Part shown: positions 43,901 to 52,288 of the stretch, in pieces
Position numbering within the stretch: position 1 is the stretch's first letter
How the letters are laid out: each line of letters opens with the position of its first letter
Source: Oceanirhabdus seepicola
Lineage (GTDB): Bacteria > Bacillota > Clostridia > Clostridiales > Clostridiaceae
Direction: 5' to 3'
Assembly (NCBI RefSeq): GCF_023684385.1
Contig: NZ_JAGSOJ010000001.1
Span: forward strand, 124,001-188,000
Length of the DNA: 64,000 nt
Made by a program: the position numbers and the translations under genes
The notes under the pieces: generated by a model
Databases searched by the model: none
What the model was told of the DNA's origin: nothing
What the model saw: the letters and a program-made list of their open reading frames with translations, nothing else

Positions 43901-44093
43901 TGGTGATTATGAAGCTTTCTCTGAATATCTAAAGATTTATAATCCTTCTGAACATATAAAAGAAATGAACATAGACACTCGTATAAAAGCATTGGAATTA
44001 GCATCTGGTACTTCATTAGGTAAAGAATTTATAAATGACTTTTTAGATGATCCATCTGATAGAGTTAATAACTATGCTAAAAGTTTACTTTAA
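40995..44093 (+). CDS. large uncharacterised acidic protein B of a two-gene module
   Basis: A 1032-residue, strongly acidic cytosolic protein. AAGGAGGAAACT directly precedes ATG 40995. Near residues 140-200 it has IIPYWDTEHAPYVM and GFTDDVLKTFCYCDNIEGRQSIL, resembling protein A's corresponding region, so the pair share an N-terminal domain. The rest is helical, with leucine-rich blocks and a C-terminal HEAT-like repeat (IDTRIKALELASGTSLGKEFINDFL then DDPSDRVNNYAKSL). A central ISINGNDTTGRQAV is reminiscent of a P-loop but lacks the lysine. No nuclease, protease or ATPase motif is convincing. A strong terminator follows. Confidence 0.8.
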   Translation: MGQFDKNQRIRFKLNDHASLTDALKQYKVLLQQDEVVIHQVYDIDFVYVEDGEDHPLLLEHAELEILEKIRNISESDYYTERDFNSTGSEGLFFSHCLKHPQLKSEIVDTVKEIVNYSRRHNDTWEMWSDDCGVFGIDPVYMLAEKYHEYTYLIGAYIIPYWDTEHAPYVMEYLERIYLDRGFTDDVLKTFCYCDNIEGRQSILSKGWQSSEENPFDLEAYFKETPERYKRFKTLMKERFKEQPYLQYTEDDYTDRPVEDFYRSILYSRTSDDEDYYDFEDLDLEEIFIEGTYDNEAYNLQTEIEDYIGKPLAEPYKDSMERYDKESEEALEDDTVWEDFFLNGFENGEEMWNYIMYGEDDSILDKIQPVDILKLSKDKKLKISKKFDWFIGGFDSLEGEFPRIFESFLEQYYDVDQALRNNGMIISINGNDTTGRQAVICALDIFYRLMGRPVFSYDLFELITSSKVMTPSAFRERYHNTDETSMKSLTQLIADFSTSREVFSPQLDRIYEIINEDRSKALSLFQGKALDILDEKEVSMCLSKDLLNRPYQIELYKQGLLNKTHNIVMSMYLLYKDYQNRVMDDLSKFLLDFVEKNAITNLMNVIKNYSDLTDEELETVKKYIKGKPMPPRELMMKAMMGKEPLTDEEKSLLNPKFEPVKLEEAVDLLRIRLEHEINSDDPQIHYEIFSDYEDDSINILLAALYLGSCKFNLPSSKAYKNAYTLLFELAPIKVINSTSYLYHSSYRSKLDNVDYWYDFERDMKKISKDKSSYLAWELLDNDDPRYDALVQAYIDDEENSGFSFIKVDTREDIEKALSLLPVSNQTRFYEEVTEKDDSIVIDGQAKIFYGYIPMLIKESHVNSTNVSNEEIHSISNDLIDFIEGNIELTELDYTKSIIEDLSPISGFTENLWALDETKRNRLFDYIFQFGLESISAAYDRYNVEPVDYLELLINHKVEYNLISSFLVKYGDYEAFSEYLKIYNPSEHIKEMNIDTRIKALELASGTSLGKEFINDFLDDPSDRVNNYAKSLL

Positions 44094-44111
44094 AAGTATA
44101 AAATAACACAT

Positions 44112-44147
44112 AAAAGACCATGAGAATTTACTTCTTCATGGTCTTTT
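44112..44147. terminator. terminator after the two-gene module
   Basis: AAAAGACCATGA (44112-44123) pairs perfectly with TCATGGTCTTTT (44136-44147), with A on the left and T on the right side, so it may act on both strands between convergent genes. Confidence 0.8.
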
Positions 44148-44218
44148 CTAGATTGTCTTATGAATCCACCTGTTCCAATATTTCTAATATTTATTTAACT
44201 TTTAGTCCAAAGTTAGTT

Positions 44219-46249
44219 TTATTTAGATTGGATTTTAAATTGATTAACTTGCTCCAACATTTCTTTAGTCATGCTACTTAATAATTGAGATGAATCGTTA
44301 ACTGATTCAGTAGATGAATTCATTTCTTCAGTTGAGTTAATGATTTCAATTGACGAAGCAGATATTTCCTCTGCAATAGCTGCAGTTTCTTCTACTTTTT
44401 CTAATATAATATTATTCTTATCACCTAACTCAGTGGCTGAAGTGTTTGTATCTTCGATTTTAGGAGTTATTTCATCAACTGCTTTTGTTATTTTATCAAA
44501 AGAATTAATAGCTATATCAATATTTTCCTTTTGATCTTTTAGTTCATTGTTAACTATTTCAGTAGTAGTAATCATTGCTTTTGTATCCTCTGAAGTATTT
44601 CTAACTATATCAGCAATATTATTAGATGACTCCTTACTTTGTTCTGCTAGTTTTCTTATTTCTTCTGCAACTACAGAAAATCCTTTTCCAGCTTCACCAG
44701 CTCTTGCAGCTTCAATTGCTGCATTTAAAGCTAATAAATTGGTTTGCTCTGCTATATTATTAATTAAATCTGTTATTTCATTTATTCTTGATATATTTTC
44801 TCCAACATTTTTAATCTTCATAAGAAGATTACTAAAGGCTGTATTTACTTGTTCTACAGAGTTTATTACATGTTCCATATCTTTGTTGCTTTTATCTGCC
44901 ATAGTTTTAATATCAGTGTTGTTTGAACGTATATTTTCTATAGAACTTACTATCTCACCAAGCTGACAACTAAATTCATTTAGAATTTCAGTAATATTCA
45001 TTAACTCTTCTGCCTGTTGACTTGCACCATTTGCTGCCATTTCAATAGATGAAGATACATTTTCAGATGAAACTGTCATAGATTGCGATGCAGATGATAA
45101 GTTTTCTGATTGTACATCAATATCACTTGAAGTTTCTTTTATATTAAAAATTATAGTTTTTATAGAGTCTTGCATCTGAGTAACAGCTTTTGACATTGCT
45201 CCTATTTCATTGTCTTTATTTATGTATTTATCAGGTATTTTTTGAGTCAAGTCTCCATTTGCAATTCTATTTAGATTTTTTATAACTACCTTTATTGGCT
45301 CAATAATCATTCTAGTAATAATAAGGGTAACAATAATTCCAATTATTATGGCAACGATGGCAGAAATGATTAAAAAGAAATTTAATGTATTTAGTTCAGA
45401 CAATATTTCCTTCTTACTTACAGATACACCTAAAGACCAACCTGTACTTTTAATAGGCACATACGCTAAATATTTAGAAGTTCCATTAAAAGTATATTCT
45501 TCAGTTCCTTTTTCACCTGCTATCATCTTTCTTTCTATATCAACCAATGCTTTAAATTCAACATCATTTTTAAGAGAAGGATCACTCTCATATATTTTTA
45601 CATTGTTGTTTTGTTCCATAACAAACTTTTCTACTTTATCTGCAATGCATGTTCCTTCTTTATTTAACATAAATGCACTACTTGTTTCACCTATTTTTAT
45701 ATTATTAGTTATAGCACTAAGATTATTTCCATTTGTGTCCGCTAGTAATACACCAATTACTTTTCCCTCTTTCTCAATAGGTACTGTGAATACTACTACC
45801 TGTGCATTATCAAATTCGCTAATTAATGGATCTGATATATTGCTTATACCTGAAATAGCTTGTTTAAAATCATTTACCTCTTTTAAATTTACTTCACCGC
45901 CATCTGTGAATTTAAAATTACCCTCTAGATCACCAATTCCCATCCTTAAATAACCATTTCTTTCTACTTCTCTAGAAAGCATCTTTAATTTATCCTCAAG
46001 TTGTACTGTCTCATCTTCAATTAGTGAGTTATCTGCCAATTGTTCAAGGAGTTTAAGTTTTCCATTTAGAGACATTTCGATTGTTAGCGCAGCTTGCTTT
46101 GTGGTTTCTGATAAGGTTAATTTTACAGTGTTTGATAATGCTTTTTTTGCTACATTATAAGATATACTCCCAAGTCCACCACAAACAACTATTAGTAAAA
46201 TACTAAAGTATAATATCATATTGGTTTTTATACTACGAGTTTTTTTCAT
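44219..46249 (-). CDS. methyl-accepting chemotaxis protein (Cache sensor)
   Basis: A 676-residue chemoreceptor. A transmembrane helix near 10-32, an extracellular Cache-type sensor (about 40-270, including [19 protein letters not shown] and [21 protein letters not shown]) and a second helix ([24 protein letters not shown]) lead into HAMP and a long cytoplasmic coiled coil. The signalling tip [35 protein letters not shown] is intact. ATG 46249 follows AAAGGAG; the longer frame to 46285 overlaps that site. Cache receptors sense amino acids, organic acids or similar ligands; the ligand is unknown. Confidence 0.95.
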   Translation of the reverse strand: MKKTRSIKTNMILYFSILLIVVCGGLGSISYNVAKKALSNTVKLTLSETTKQAALTIEMSLNGKLKLLEQLADNSLIEDETVQLEDKLKMLSREVERNGYLRMGIGDLEGNFKFTDGGEVNLKEVNDFKQAISGISNISDPLISEFDNAQVVVFTVPIEKEGKVIGVLLADTNGNNLSAITNNIKIGETSSAFMLNKEGTCIADKVEKFVMEQNNNVKIYESDPSLKNDVEFKALVDIERKMIAGEKGTEEYTFNGTSKYLAYVPIKSTGWSLGVSVSKKEILSELNTLNFFLIISAIVAIIIGIIVTLIITRMIIEPIKVVIKNLNRIANGDLTQKIPDKYINKDNEIGAMSKAVTQMQDSIKTIIFNIKETSSDIDVQSENLSSASQSMTVSSENVSSSIEMAANGASQQAEELMNITEILNEFSCQLGEIVSSIENIRSNNTDIKTMADKSNKDMEHVINSVEQVNTAFSNLLMKIKNVGENISRINEITDLINNIAEQTNLLALNAAIEAARAGEAGKGFSVVAEEIRKLAEQSKESSNNIADIVRNTSEDTKAMITTTEIVNNELKDQKENIDIAINSFDKITKAVDEITPKIEDTNTSATELGDKNNIILEKVEETAAIAEEISASSIEIINSTEEMNSSTESVNDSSQLLSSMTKEMLEQVNQFKIQSK

Positions 46250-46424
46250 TATTTTTTCTCCTTTGTATATAATAAGCTCAATCAATATTATCGTAAAAAT
46301 TCTACAATTCTAAAGAGGATATCATTAAGAAAATTCCCGTAGTTCTGCAATTATTATAGACCTTATAACATTCTATTAAAATTTGGGGATGGTAGTACTC
46401 AATTAATCATGTAAATCATTTTAT

Positions 46425-46454
46425 TGAATAACAACTATAGTTATAGAAATAATA
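46425..46454 (+). promoter_or_regulatory. sigma-G-like promoter of tlp (first copy)
   Basis: TGAATA (46425-46430), 17 bases, AATAATA (46448-46454). It has the same spacing and -35 element as the second tlp gene (57284-57313), where the -10 is the better CATAATA. Consensus for forespore sigma-G is gHATR and CATWNTA. Confidence 0.55.
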
Positions 46455-46518
46455 AAATATATGGTGTTTATATATTAAAACACACCAAAAATATAAGTTC
46501 AACAAAGGAGAGAAAACT

Positions 46519-46746
46519 ATGAAGAGCACTAAAGATCACAGAACAAATAATGTAGATACAATTGAATATAAAGTTGAAAAGACACTAGAAAATTTTCATG
46601 AGACTGAAGAAATGATAAAAAAGACAAATGATGAAGAAATGAAAAGCGCATTAGAAGCAAAAAATGATAGAAGAATAGAAACTCTTAATAATGTCAAAAA
46701 AGAAATTATAGAAGAAGCAATGGCACAACAAAACGAATATAAATAA
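46519..46746 (+). CDS. tlp: small acid-soluble spore protein Tlp
   Basis: A 75-residue member of the Tlp family of forespore-expressed small acid-soluble proteins. It is almost entirely helical and charged, with the family pattern DHRTNNVDTIEYKVEKTLENFHETEEMI, then ALEAKNDRRIETLNNVKKEI, and a final QQNEYK (RQNGY in Bacillus Tlp). AAAGGAGAG precedes the ATG, and a sigma-G-like promoter and a conserved leader lie upstream. A second copy is at 57381. Tlp is not DNA-protective like alpha/beta SASP; its role in spores is minor or unknown. Confidence 0.88.
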   Translation: MKSTKDHRTNNVDTIEYKVEKTLENFHETEEMIKKTNDEEMKSALEAKNDRRIETLNNVKKEIIEEAMAQQNEYK

Positions 46747-46756
46747 TGTGAAAGCT

Positions 46757-46795
46757 AAAAAAGAGCTGACTCCTGATATTTTCAAGAGTCAGCCT
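46757..46795 (-). terminator. intrinsic terminator of the TetR-ABC operon
   Basis: GCTGACTC (46765-46772) pairs with GAGTCAGC (46786-46793). TCTTTTTTAG follows on the minus strand. It can also end the tlp transcript, though its plus-side T-run is weak. Confidence 0.65.
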
Positions 46796-46857
46796 TAATA
46801 ATACAATCACTTCATAATATGGATTTAATATATCTTGATTTAATATATCTTGAATTA

Positions 46858-47064
46858 TTATTTCATTAATAACCATACACCTAACACAACAAAAGCTGCA
46901 CCCCAAATATAGAAGAATATTACTGTACCTTTTTCACCTAAAACCTTTTTAAAACCTTCAATTTTCTTCATGTTCCATATTTTTTCTGGTTTCTTTGCTG
47001 CTATTACAAAAACCATTACTGCATATAAGAGTGCTAAAATTCCTAATAAAGCCCATACGTTCAT
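46858..47064 (-). CDS. small two-helix membrane protein of the ABC operon
   Basis: A 68-residue protein with two hydrophobic helices (LLGILALLYAVMVFVIAAKK; VIFFYIWGAAFVVLGVWLLMK) around a basic loop (KIWNMKKIEGFKKVLGEKG). AGGAGGGG precedes the ATG, 10 bases after the permease gene, so it is the last member of the TetR-controlled operon. It may be an accessory subunit of the exporter. No named family is recognised with confidence. Confidence 0.7.
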   Translation of the reverse strand: MNVWALLGILALLYAVMVFVIAAKKPEKIWNMKKIEGFKKVLGEKGTVIFFYIWGAAFVVLGVWLLMK

Positions 47065-47074
47065 AAAACCCCTC

Positions 47075-48076
47075 CTATTCTAAACCTTTTCTGATTTTTG
47101 GTGCTAGATATATAAATACAATAGTACTCAATAATAAAACAATAGCTGAATACCCAATAATCTGCTGCCATGTAGCGCTCTGTGCAAGTACAGCGTCGTT
47201 ACCTTTATATGCCCAATAAAATGGATTCCAGTACATGGTTTTCTGCCATTTGTCACCTAATAATTCTGCAACAGCTATAGCCGCTCCCATAGGTAAGAAC
47301 AAAATCTTAATGTTTCCCATGGCACTCATTACATCGTCGTTGTTAAGCCCTTGAATAAATCCTACAAGGATGCACAATATTGTTGCTACAAATACCATCA
47401 TCATTACCTGACCAATATTGATACCTTTGAATCCCGTAATCCAAATAGTTGCGATAGTACCAAAAATAGGTAGCAGTGCTCCCATCAAACTTTTACCAAG
47501 TATATAAGTTTTACGAGAAACAGGTGATAAATGTATTGCTCTAATTGTTCTATCCACTTTCTCTTCTACAATGTTAAGCGCTATCAACATTGCTCCAAGG
47601 ATTGACATGAATAATATAGAGATGTTTACTAGAAGTTTCTTAAGTGGAGGTACTTTTCGTCCAAGGTCTACTATTTCTGCGTTAGAATTTTCTATTTGAG
47701 CATCCAATTCATACAAGCCAAGAAGTGACTTTGCATAATTAACAATTTCTTCATGCTCATTTCCCTGCTTTAATATATAATATTCTTCGCCATCTGGTAA
47801 AATACCTATAACATCATCTCTCTTACCAATTCTTTGTTCTACTGCTTCAGCATCTTTGAATACTTCAACCTTAGCAAACTCTTTAAGATAGTTCACCTGG
47901 TCTGTGTTTTCCCCTTCAATTAAGGCTAGTTTAACTGTTGTATCATTGATACTTGGAGTAAGCAAGTTAATTCCAACTGCAAATAATAATGGGAAAGCAA
48001 TGAGATAAAGAGCTAAAAAATCCCTTGTATTCACTTTTAAATCTCTTAGAAATATCATAAATATTTTTTTAATCAT
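47075..48076 (-). CDS. ABC-2 type permease, YhgE/Pip-like half 2
   Basis: A 333-residue permease. The single N-terminal helix (DFLALYLIAFPLLFAVGINLL) is followed by a roughly 150-residue extracytoplasmic domain (KLALIEGENTDQVNYLKEF...), then five or six helices with the ABC-2 motif IVEEKVDRTIRAIHLSPVSRKTYILGKSLMG. This layout is typical of LmrB/LinJ-like or YhaP/YhgE exporters with a large outer loop. It pairs with the next permease and ATPase of the same operon. Cargo unknown. Confidence 0.88.
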   Translation of the reverse strand: MIKKIFMIFLRDLKVNTRDFLALYLIAFPLLFAVGINLLTPSINDTTVKLALIEGENTDQVNYLKEFAKVEVFKDAEAVEQRIGKRDDVIGILPDGEEYYILKQGNEHEEIVNYAKSLLGLYELDAQIENSNAEIVDLGRKVPPLKKLLVNISILFMSILGAMLIALNIVEEKVDRTIRAIHLSPVSRKTYILGKSLMGALLPIFGTIATIWITGFKGINIGQVMMMVFVATILCILVGFIQGLNNDDVMSAMGNIKILFLPMGAAIAVAELLGDKWQKTMYWNPFYWAYKGNDAVLAQSATWQQIIGYSAIVLLLSTIVFIYLAPKIRKGLE

Positions 48077-48092
48077 AAAAATCCACCTCCTA

Positions 48093-49205
48093 CTATGCCG
48101 CTAATGTTTTTTTGTATCGTTTATTGGCAATGAGGAATATGATAAATCCTACAACTAAGAATCCTATTGAAGCCATTAGTGTGTATGTTGTATCCCCATT
48201 TTTAACTATACATTCTTTAAATCCTTGAATTAAAGGATACGTAGGTATTACTTTAATCCATGTTGGTTCCCAGCTAGGAACATAATATGCTATACTAGGT
48301 AATAGCATCGCTATCATAACTGCATATATAACTCCAAATGCTTTCATAATATTGTCATAGAAACTTGCAATTAACAAACCTAGTGATGAAGCACAGAATC
48401 CTGATGTAATAAGGAGTACTAACAGTAACAGATAATTAGGTTGTAGCCCCATTATTGGGATAACTATAAGAAGACTAGTTAAAATAGTGGTTACTAAAAT
48501 TACACCGACTTTACTCATTAAATACTGCCATACTGAAGAAGCAGTAATTGCATAAGCTTTAATAATCCCCTCTTTTTTATCTAAGAATATATATGCTGCT
48601 ATAATAAATAGTCCCATGAGACTTCCGTTAAAAGTTAGAAATGCTGGAACCACATTTTGTCGATCACTAAGTATATTATATGATGTTGATAAAGAACGAA
48701 CTTCCAGGTTATCAACCTTCTCTTTTAAAACATTTGTATCACGATTATGAATAATCAGATATAAATTCTTAAGTCTATCTGATTCATATCCTTGCAAATA
48801 ATACTTGTAATGCATTTTCCCTTTTTCATCTAAACTTATTACTGCACTAAGTAGAGGTCTCTCTGTCTCTGCCAGTTGAAGTGCTTCTGCTTCGCTATTA
48901 ACAATATAGATTTTCTTTTTTTCTGTTTCATATAGGTCAGCTGGTATTAAGTCTTTTTTGCTTTTAATCTCTACCTTTTCAATTTTTCCATCTAAGTCTT
49001 CTGCTAACATTTCTTTTTCGTATTCCTGCACTATAGCTTCCGGTAAATTCAAGTGCAAATATTCTGTCTTTTTACCCCCAAACTCTTCAGGTACTACAGT
49101 TAATAATATTGCCAGTAAGATAATGGCTACAACGAACTCTATATAGAAGTAGTATCCTCTGGAAGCTAATTTGAGTTCTTTAATAAAACTATGCCATAAT
49201 TTCAT
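48093..49205 (-). CDS. ABC-2 type permease, half 1
   Basis: A 370-residue permease with the same architecture as its downstream partner: an N-terminal helix (YYFYIEFVVAIILLAILLTVV), a large outer domain, then DKKEGIIKAYAITASSVWQYLMSKVG and several helices ending in a basic tail. ATG 49205 follows the ATPase stop immediately, with AGGGGG some distance upstream inside the ATPase end. A longer frame to 49295 would overlap the ATPase and has no signal of its own. The two halves presumably form a heterodimeric channel. Confidence 0.85.
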   Translation of the reverse strand: MKLWHSFIKELKLASRGYYFYIEFVVAIILLAILLTVVPEEFGGKKTEYLHLNLPEAIVQEYEKEMLAEDLDGKIEKVEIKSKKDLIPADLYETEKKKIYIVNSEAEALQLAETERPLLSAVISLDEKGKMHYKYYLQGYESDRLKNLYLIIHNRDTNVLKEKVDNLEVRSLSTSYNILSDRQNVVPAFLTFNGSLMGLFIIAAYIFLDKKEGIIKAYAITASSVWQYLMSKVGVILVTTILTSLLIVIPIMGLQPNYLLLLVLLITSGFCASSLGLLIASFYDNIMKAFGVIYAVMIAMLLPSIAYYVPSWEPTWIKVIPTYPLIQGFKECIVKNGDTTYTLMASIGFLVVGFIIFLIANKRYKKTLAA

Positions 49206-49206
49206 A

Positions 49207-50061
49207 CTACTCAAGCCCCCTTCCAGTAACTTTGATAAAGATTTCTTCCAGTGTCGCCTCCTTCGTATGCATTGTCTGAACTTCATACTTTCCAATTATA
49301 TCTTGTAGTTGCTTTATATCTTCTTCTTGTATAGTTGATAAAGTTTCTTTTATTGTTTCACCCTCTTTAATGTACTCAACTTCAACTAGCTTATTACCAT
49401 ATTGCAGTTTAAGATTTCTAGGAGAATCAATTAGCTTAATCTCACCATCAACTATAAATGCAACACGGTCACATAATTCATCCGCAATGTGCATGTTATG
49501 AGTTGTTAAGAAAATGGTCACTCCTTTTTTATTCTCTTCTCTGATAATATCTTTAATCTCCGAAGCAATTGCCGGATCAAGACCAGTTGTTGGCTCATCA
49601 AGGAACCAAAGTCTTGGGTTATTTATCATAGATCTTGCAAAAGTCAATCTATGCTTCATACCTTTTGAAAATTCTCCTGCCCTAATATTCGCTTTGTCTC
49701 CTAAACCGACTAACTCTAATAATTCTTCTGGTTCACGTGTTTCTACATCAAATAACTTCCTATAGAAATCAAGATTTTCTTTAGCAGTCATTTTACTGTA
49801 TACATTAGATTGTTCAAAAGACATCCCTATCTGATTAAACATTTTGTTTGAGATAGTTTTCACATCATACCCTACAACTGAAACCTCCCCCTGTTGTAAC
49901 TGCAATAAACCTGTCAAAATGTTCTGTGTTGTTGATTTACCAGCTCCTGAAGGTCCAAGGAAGCCAAAAATTTCTCCTTCTTTTACTTCAAAACTCACAT
50001 CTTTCACTGCAAACTTGCCATCCTTATTGTAAGAATGAAAAAGATTTTTAACATTAATCAT
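49207..50061 (-). CDS. ABC exporter ATP-binding protein
   Basis: A 284-residue ATPase of the drug-exporter type. Walker A GPSGAGKST near residue 38, signature EFSKGMKHRL (SGG replaced by SKG), Walker B LWFLDEPTTGLD and LTTHNMHIADEL switch are present. The C-terminal extension ends KEATLEEIFIKVTGRG, the regulatory tail typical of multidrug/lipid exporters. Start has GGGGGGG upstream, 28 bases after the tetR gene. It drives the two downstream permeases. Confidence 0.92.
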   Translation of the reverse strand: MINVKNLFHSYNKDGKFAVKDVSFEVKEGEIFGFLGPSGAGKSTTQNILTGLLQLQQGEVSVVGYDVKTISNKMFNQIGMSFEQSNVYSKMTAKENLDFYRKLFDVETREPEELLELVGLGDKANIRAGEFSKGMKHRLTFARSMINNPRLWFLDEPTTGLDPAIASEIKDIIREENKKGVTIFLTTHNMHIADELCDRVAFIVDGEIKLIDSPRNLKLQYGNKLVEVEYIKEGETIKETLSTIQEEDIKQLQDIIGKYEVQTMHTKEATLEEIFIKVTGRGLE

Positions 50062-50089
50062 AGTGTTTTACCCCCCCATTTATATTATT

Positions 50090-50704
50090 TTATTTATAAA
50101 AAGCTGCTCTTAGCACTTCAATATAACCATCTATTTCTTCTAACATAGCATCATAATCAATGTCTTTGTCAATTTGTGCAAAACTCTTTACACACTCTTC
50201 ACCATACTTTTCAAATGTCCATTTAATAATAGTCATAGCCCTTTTTATATCTATCCCTTCTTTAAACCTTGTATAATCAACATCAAAATTATAAATTTGG
50301 GAAATTAGCTCTATCGCTTTACCTTGATTCATGTTCAACATTTCTTCCCTTGTTTTATTTTCTAATATAAGCGTGCAAAAAGAAAATATATGAGGGTAAC
50401 GTTCAGTAATTTTTATTTTAATCACCGCAGCTTGCTTAATTCGTTCAAGAATATCAGTCTCATTCCAGTCAAAATTATCTTCAATTTCTTTTAATATTAT
50501 TTCCACACTAAATTCTTCCAAATACTCAAATAAATTTTTCTTATTATTAAAATAATGAAACAAAAGACCTTTAGATATATTTGCATTTTTAACTATATTG
50601 TTAGTTGAGGCTTTGTCAAATCCATACTTGCTGAATTCTTCAAAGGCACTATTGATTATCCTATTCTTTTTTTCTATGTCAATTTTTTCGAAAGCTTCGT
50701 TCAT
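50090..50704 (-). CDS. TetR/AcrR family regulator of the ABC operon
   Basis: A 204-residue repressor. The N-terminal helix-turn-helix is typical: IINSAFEEFSKYGFDKASTNNIVKNANISKGLLFHYFNNKKNLFEYL. The C-terminal ligand domain is divergent, as usual. It heads the operon tetR-ATPase-permease-permease-small membrane protein. Two matched operators flank its promoter (50738-50787), a clear basis for autoregulation. The inducer is probably a substrate of the exporter. Confidence 0.92.
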   Translation of the reverse strand: MNEAFEKIDIEKKNRIINSAFEEFSKYGFDKASTNNIVKNANISKGLLFHYFNNKKNLFEYLEEFSVEIILKEIEDNFDWNETDILERIKQAAVIKIKITERYPHIFSFCTLILENKTREEMLNMNQGKAIELISQIYNFDVDYTRFKEGIDIKRAMTIIKWTFEKYGEECVKSFAQIDKDIDYDAMLEEIDGYIEVLRAAFYK

Positions 50705-50737
50705 TATCTAATATCCTCCTAATTATACTCTCCGGCT

Positions 50738-50787
50738 TTGACCTTAATGGTCAATTCCATTATATAACAATTGACCATCAAGGTCAA
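50738..50787 (-). promoter_or_regulatory. tetR promoter with two flanking operators
   Basis: On the minus strand TTGACC (50782-50787), 17 bases and TATAAT (50759-50764) make a near-consensus promoter. Two 17-base palindromes of the form TTGACC-N5-GGTCAA sit on it: one covers the -35 element (50771-50787), the other lies just after the -10 element (50738-50754). Both match TetR-operator style, and the two copies are themselves inverted repeats with one difference. Confidence 0.7.
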
Positions 50788-50819
50788 TCCATTTCCAAAA
50801 TAAACTAAAACAAAAAACG

Positions 50820-50863
50820 TATACACTAAAATAGTTTGACAACAAACCTTTTTAGTGTATAAT
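50820..50863 (+). promoter_or_regulatory. promoter of the OYE gene overlapped by a 12-bp palindrome
   Basis: TTTGAC (50835-50840), 17 bases, TATAAT (50858-50863). A perfect inverted repeat TATACACTAAAA/TTTTAGTGTATA (50820-50831 with 50850-50861) brackets the promoter and covers the -10 element, so a dimeric repressor could block it. The 125-base leader that follows contains a further short hairpin ATTAGTTT/AAACTAAT. Confidence 0.55.
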
Positions 50864-50987
50864 TAGTTTTATATCAAACTAATATTTAGTTAATAAAATT
50901 AAAATGCAATACAAGCTCAATTTATGTTTTTGAGTTTGTACATACCTACTGATTAAGTGAGTATGCTATAAGAAAGGAGCTTTTTAA

Positions 50988-52097
50988 ATGTACACTAATG
51001 AACAAAAAAAATCTTTATTCCATGAAAATAATTTAGCAAACATTGATCTTAAAAATAGATTTGTTAGAAGTGCAACTTGGGAAAATATGACCACTGAAGA
51101 TGGCCATCTCACAAAGGAACTTTATGATATTTATGAAGAATTAGCAAAAGGAGAAGTTGGGTTAATTATAACAGGATACGGAAATGTTGTTAAAGAAGAA
51201 CAGCCTAATCCTGGCATGATGGGTATTTACGATGATTCATTTATTCAAGAGTATAAAAAATTAACAAAGTTAGTTCACAGCTATGGTTCAAAAATAATTA
51301 TGCAAATAGCTTACGGTGGGACAAAAACTAAGTTTAACCTTGGTGAAAGAGTTATTTATGCTCCAAGTGAAGTTCCTGAAAGAAGTACAAATGTTTTAGG
51401 TAAATCCATGTCAAAAGATGAAATAGACTATATTATTAACGCCTTTGCTGAAGCTGGTAAAAGGGTTAAGGATGCAGGTTTCGACGGGGTAGAGATACAT
51501 GGAGCACATACATATTTAATAAACCAATTTCTTAGTCCATATTACAACAGAAGAACCGATGAATATGGTGGAAGTTTAGAAAATAGAATGAGATTTTTAC
51601 TACAAATTTATTATAAAATGAGAGAAAAGGTAGGAAAAGACTTCCCTATATTAGTAAAACTTACTGCTACTGAATTTTTTGAAAGTGGACTAACCTTTGA
51701 AGAAACTAAATTAATATGTAAAAAATTAGAGTCAGTAGGCATTGATGGTATTGAAATTTCAGGTAATATCCATGGTAAAGCAAAATCAATGACCGGAGAA
51801 ATATTTGACGGATATGAAATAAAAGAGGAAGGATATTTTATTGAATATGCAAAGATTATTAGCGAAACAGTAAATGTTCCAATAATTACAGTAGGTGGTT
51901 TTAAAGATTTTTATAACATAGAAAAAGTTTTTAATGAAACAAATATTGGTTACTTTGCTATTTCAAGACCTTTACTTGCTGAACCTCATCTAATCAAGCG
52001 ATGGAAAGATGGCCATAGAAAACCAGCAAAATGTGTTAGATGTTCAAAATGCAGGACACCAAAAGGAAATTATTGTGTTGTCTTTAATAAAGTTTAA
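50988..52097 (+). CDS. Old Yellow Enzyme-family NADH:flavin oxidoreductase
   Basis: A 369-residue FMN-dependent TIM-barrel reductase. FVRSATWENMTTEDGHLT, MQIAYGGTKTKF (barrel strand with the Gln), GVEIHGAHTYLINQFLSPYYNRRTDEYGGSLENR and VGGFKDF are all family motifs. The H-x2-x-Y pair in HGAHTYL corresponds to the catalytic substrate-binding residues. The C-terminus has CVRCSKCRTPKGNYC, a possible metal or cluster-binding cluster of cysteines seen in 2-enoate/trimethylamine dehydrogenase-like members, but the NAD-binding extension is absent. AAGGAG precedes the ATG. It reduces activated alkenes or similar; substrate unknown. Confidence 0.9.
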   Translation: MYTNEQKKSLFHENNLANIDLKNRFVRSATWENMTTEDGHLTKELYDIYEELAKGEVGLIITGYGNVVKEEQPNPGMMGIYDDSFIQEYKKLTKLVHSYGSKIIMQIAYGGTKTKFNLGERVIYAPSEVPERSTNVLGKSMSKDEIDYIINAFAEAGKRVKDAGFDGVEIHGAHTYLINQFLSPYYNRRTDEYGGSLENRMRFLLQIYYKMREKVGKDFPILVKLTATEFFESGLTFEETKLICKKLESVGIDGIEISGNIHGKAKSMTGEIFDGYEIKEEGYFIEYAKIISETVNVPIITVGGFKDFYNIEKVFNETNIGYFAISRPLLAEPHLIKRWKDGHRKPAKCVRCSKCRTPKGNYCVVFNKV

Positions 52098-52220
52098 AAC
52101 ATATGTAATATAGGCTTTGCTAATGTTTTTCTGAAGTTATTACAAAAAAAATAAAAAACATTTGAATTTCCTATTATAATTAAGTCGATTTGATGGTAAA
52201 ATAGTCAAAGAATACATAGG

Positions 52221-52265
52221 CACATGTAAAAAAAATTAACTATGTTGTTTATTTTTTTACATGTG
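52221..52265. promoter_or_regulatory. leader hairpin directly before the DUF1846 ribosome site
   Basis: CACATGTAAAAAAA (52221-52234) pairs perfectly with TTTTTTTACATGTG (52252-52265) around a 17-base loop, ending 13 bases before the GTGAGG ribosome site. Its T-rich 3' arm could also end transcription from the OYE gene, but its closeness to the next gene suggests an attenuator or RNA-stability element. Confidence 0.45.
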
Positions 52266-52288
52266 ATTTGAGAATAGTGAGGTTGATT

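Noticed and set aside
44340..45953. Long plus-strand open frames inside the chemotaxis receptor gene
   Set aside because: They are mirror-frame shadows of a clear MCP on the minus strand, rich in S, I and L, without ribosome sites.
46706..46906. Minus-strand frame between tlp and the ABC operon
   Set aside because: It overlaps the operon terminator and the 68-residue membrane-protein gene and holds a 15-base direct repeat; no ribosome site.
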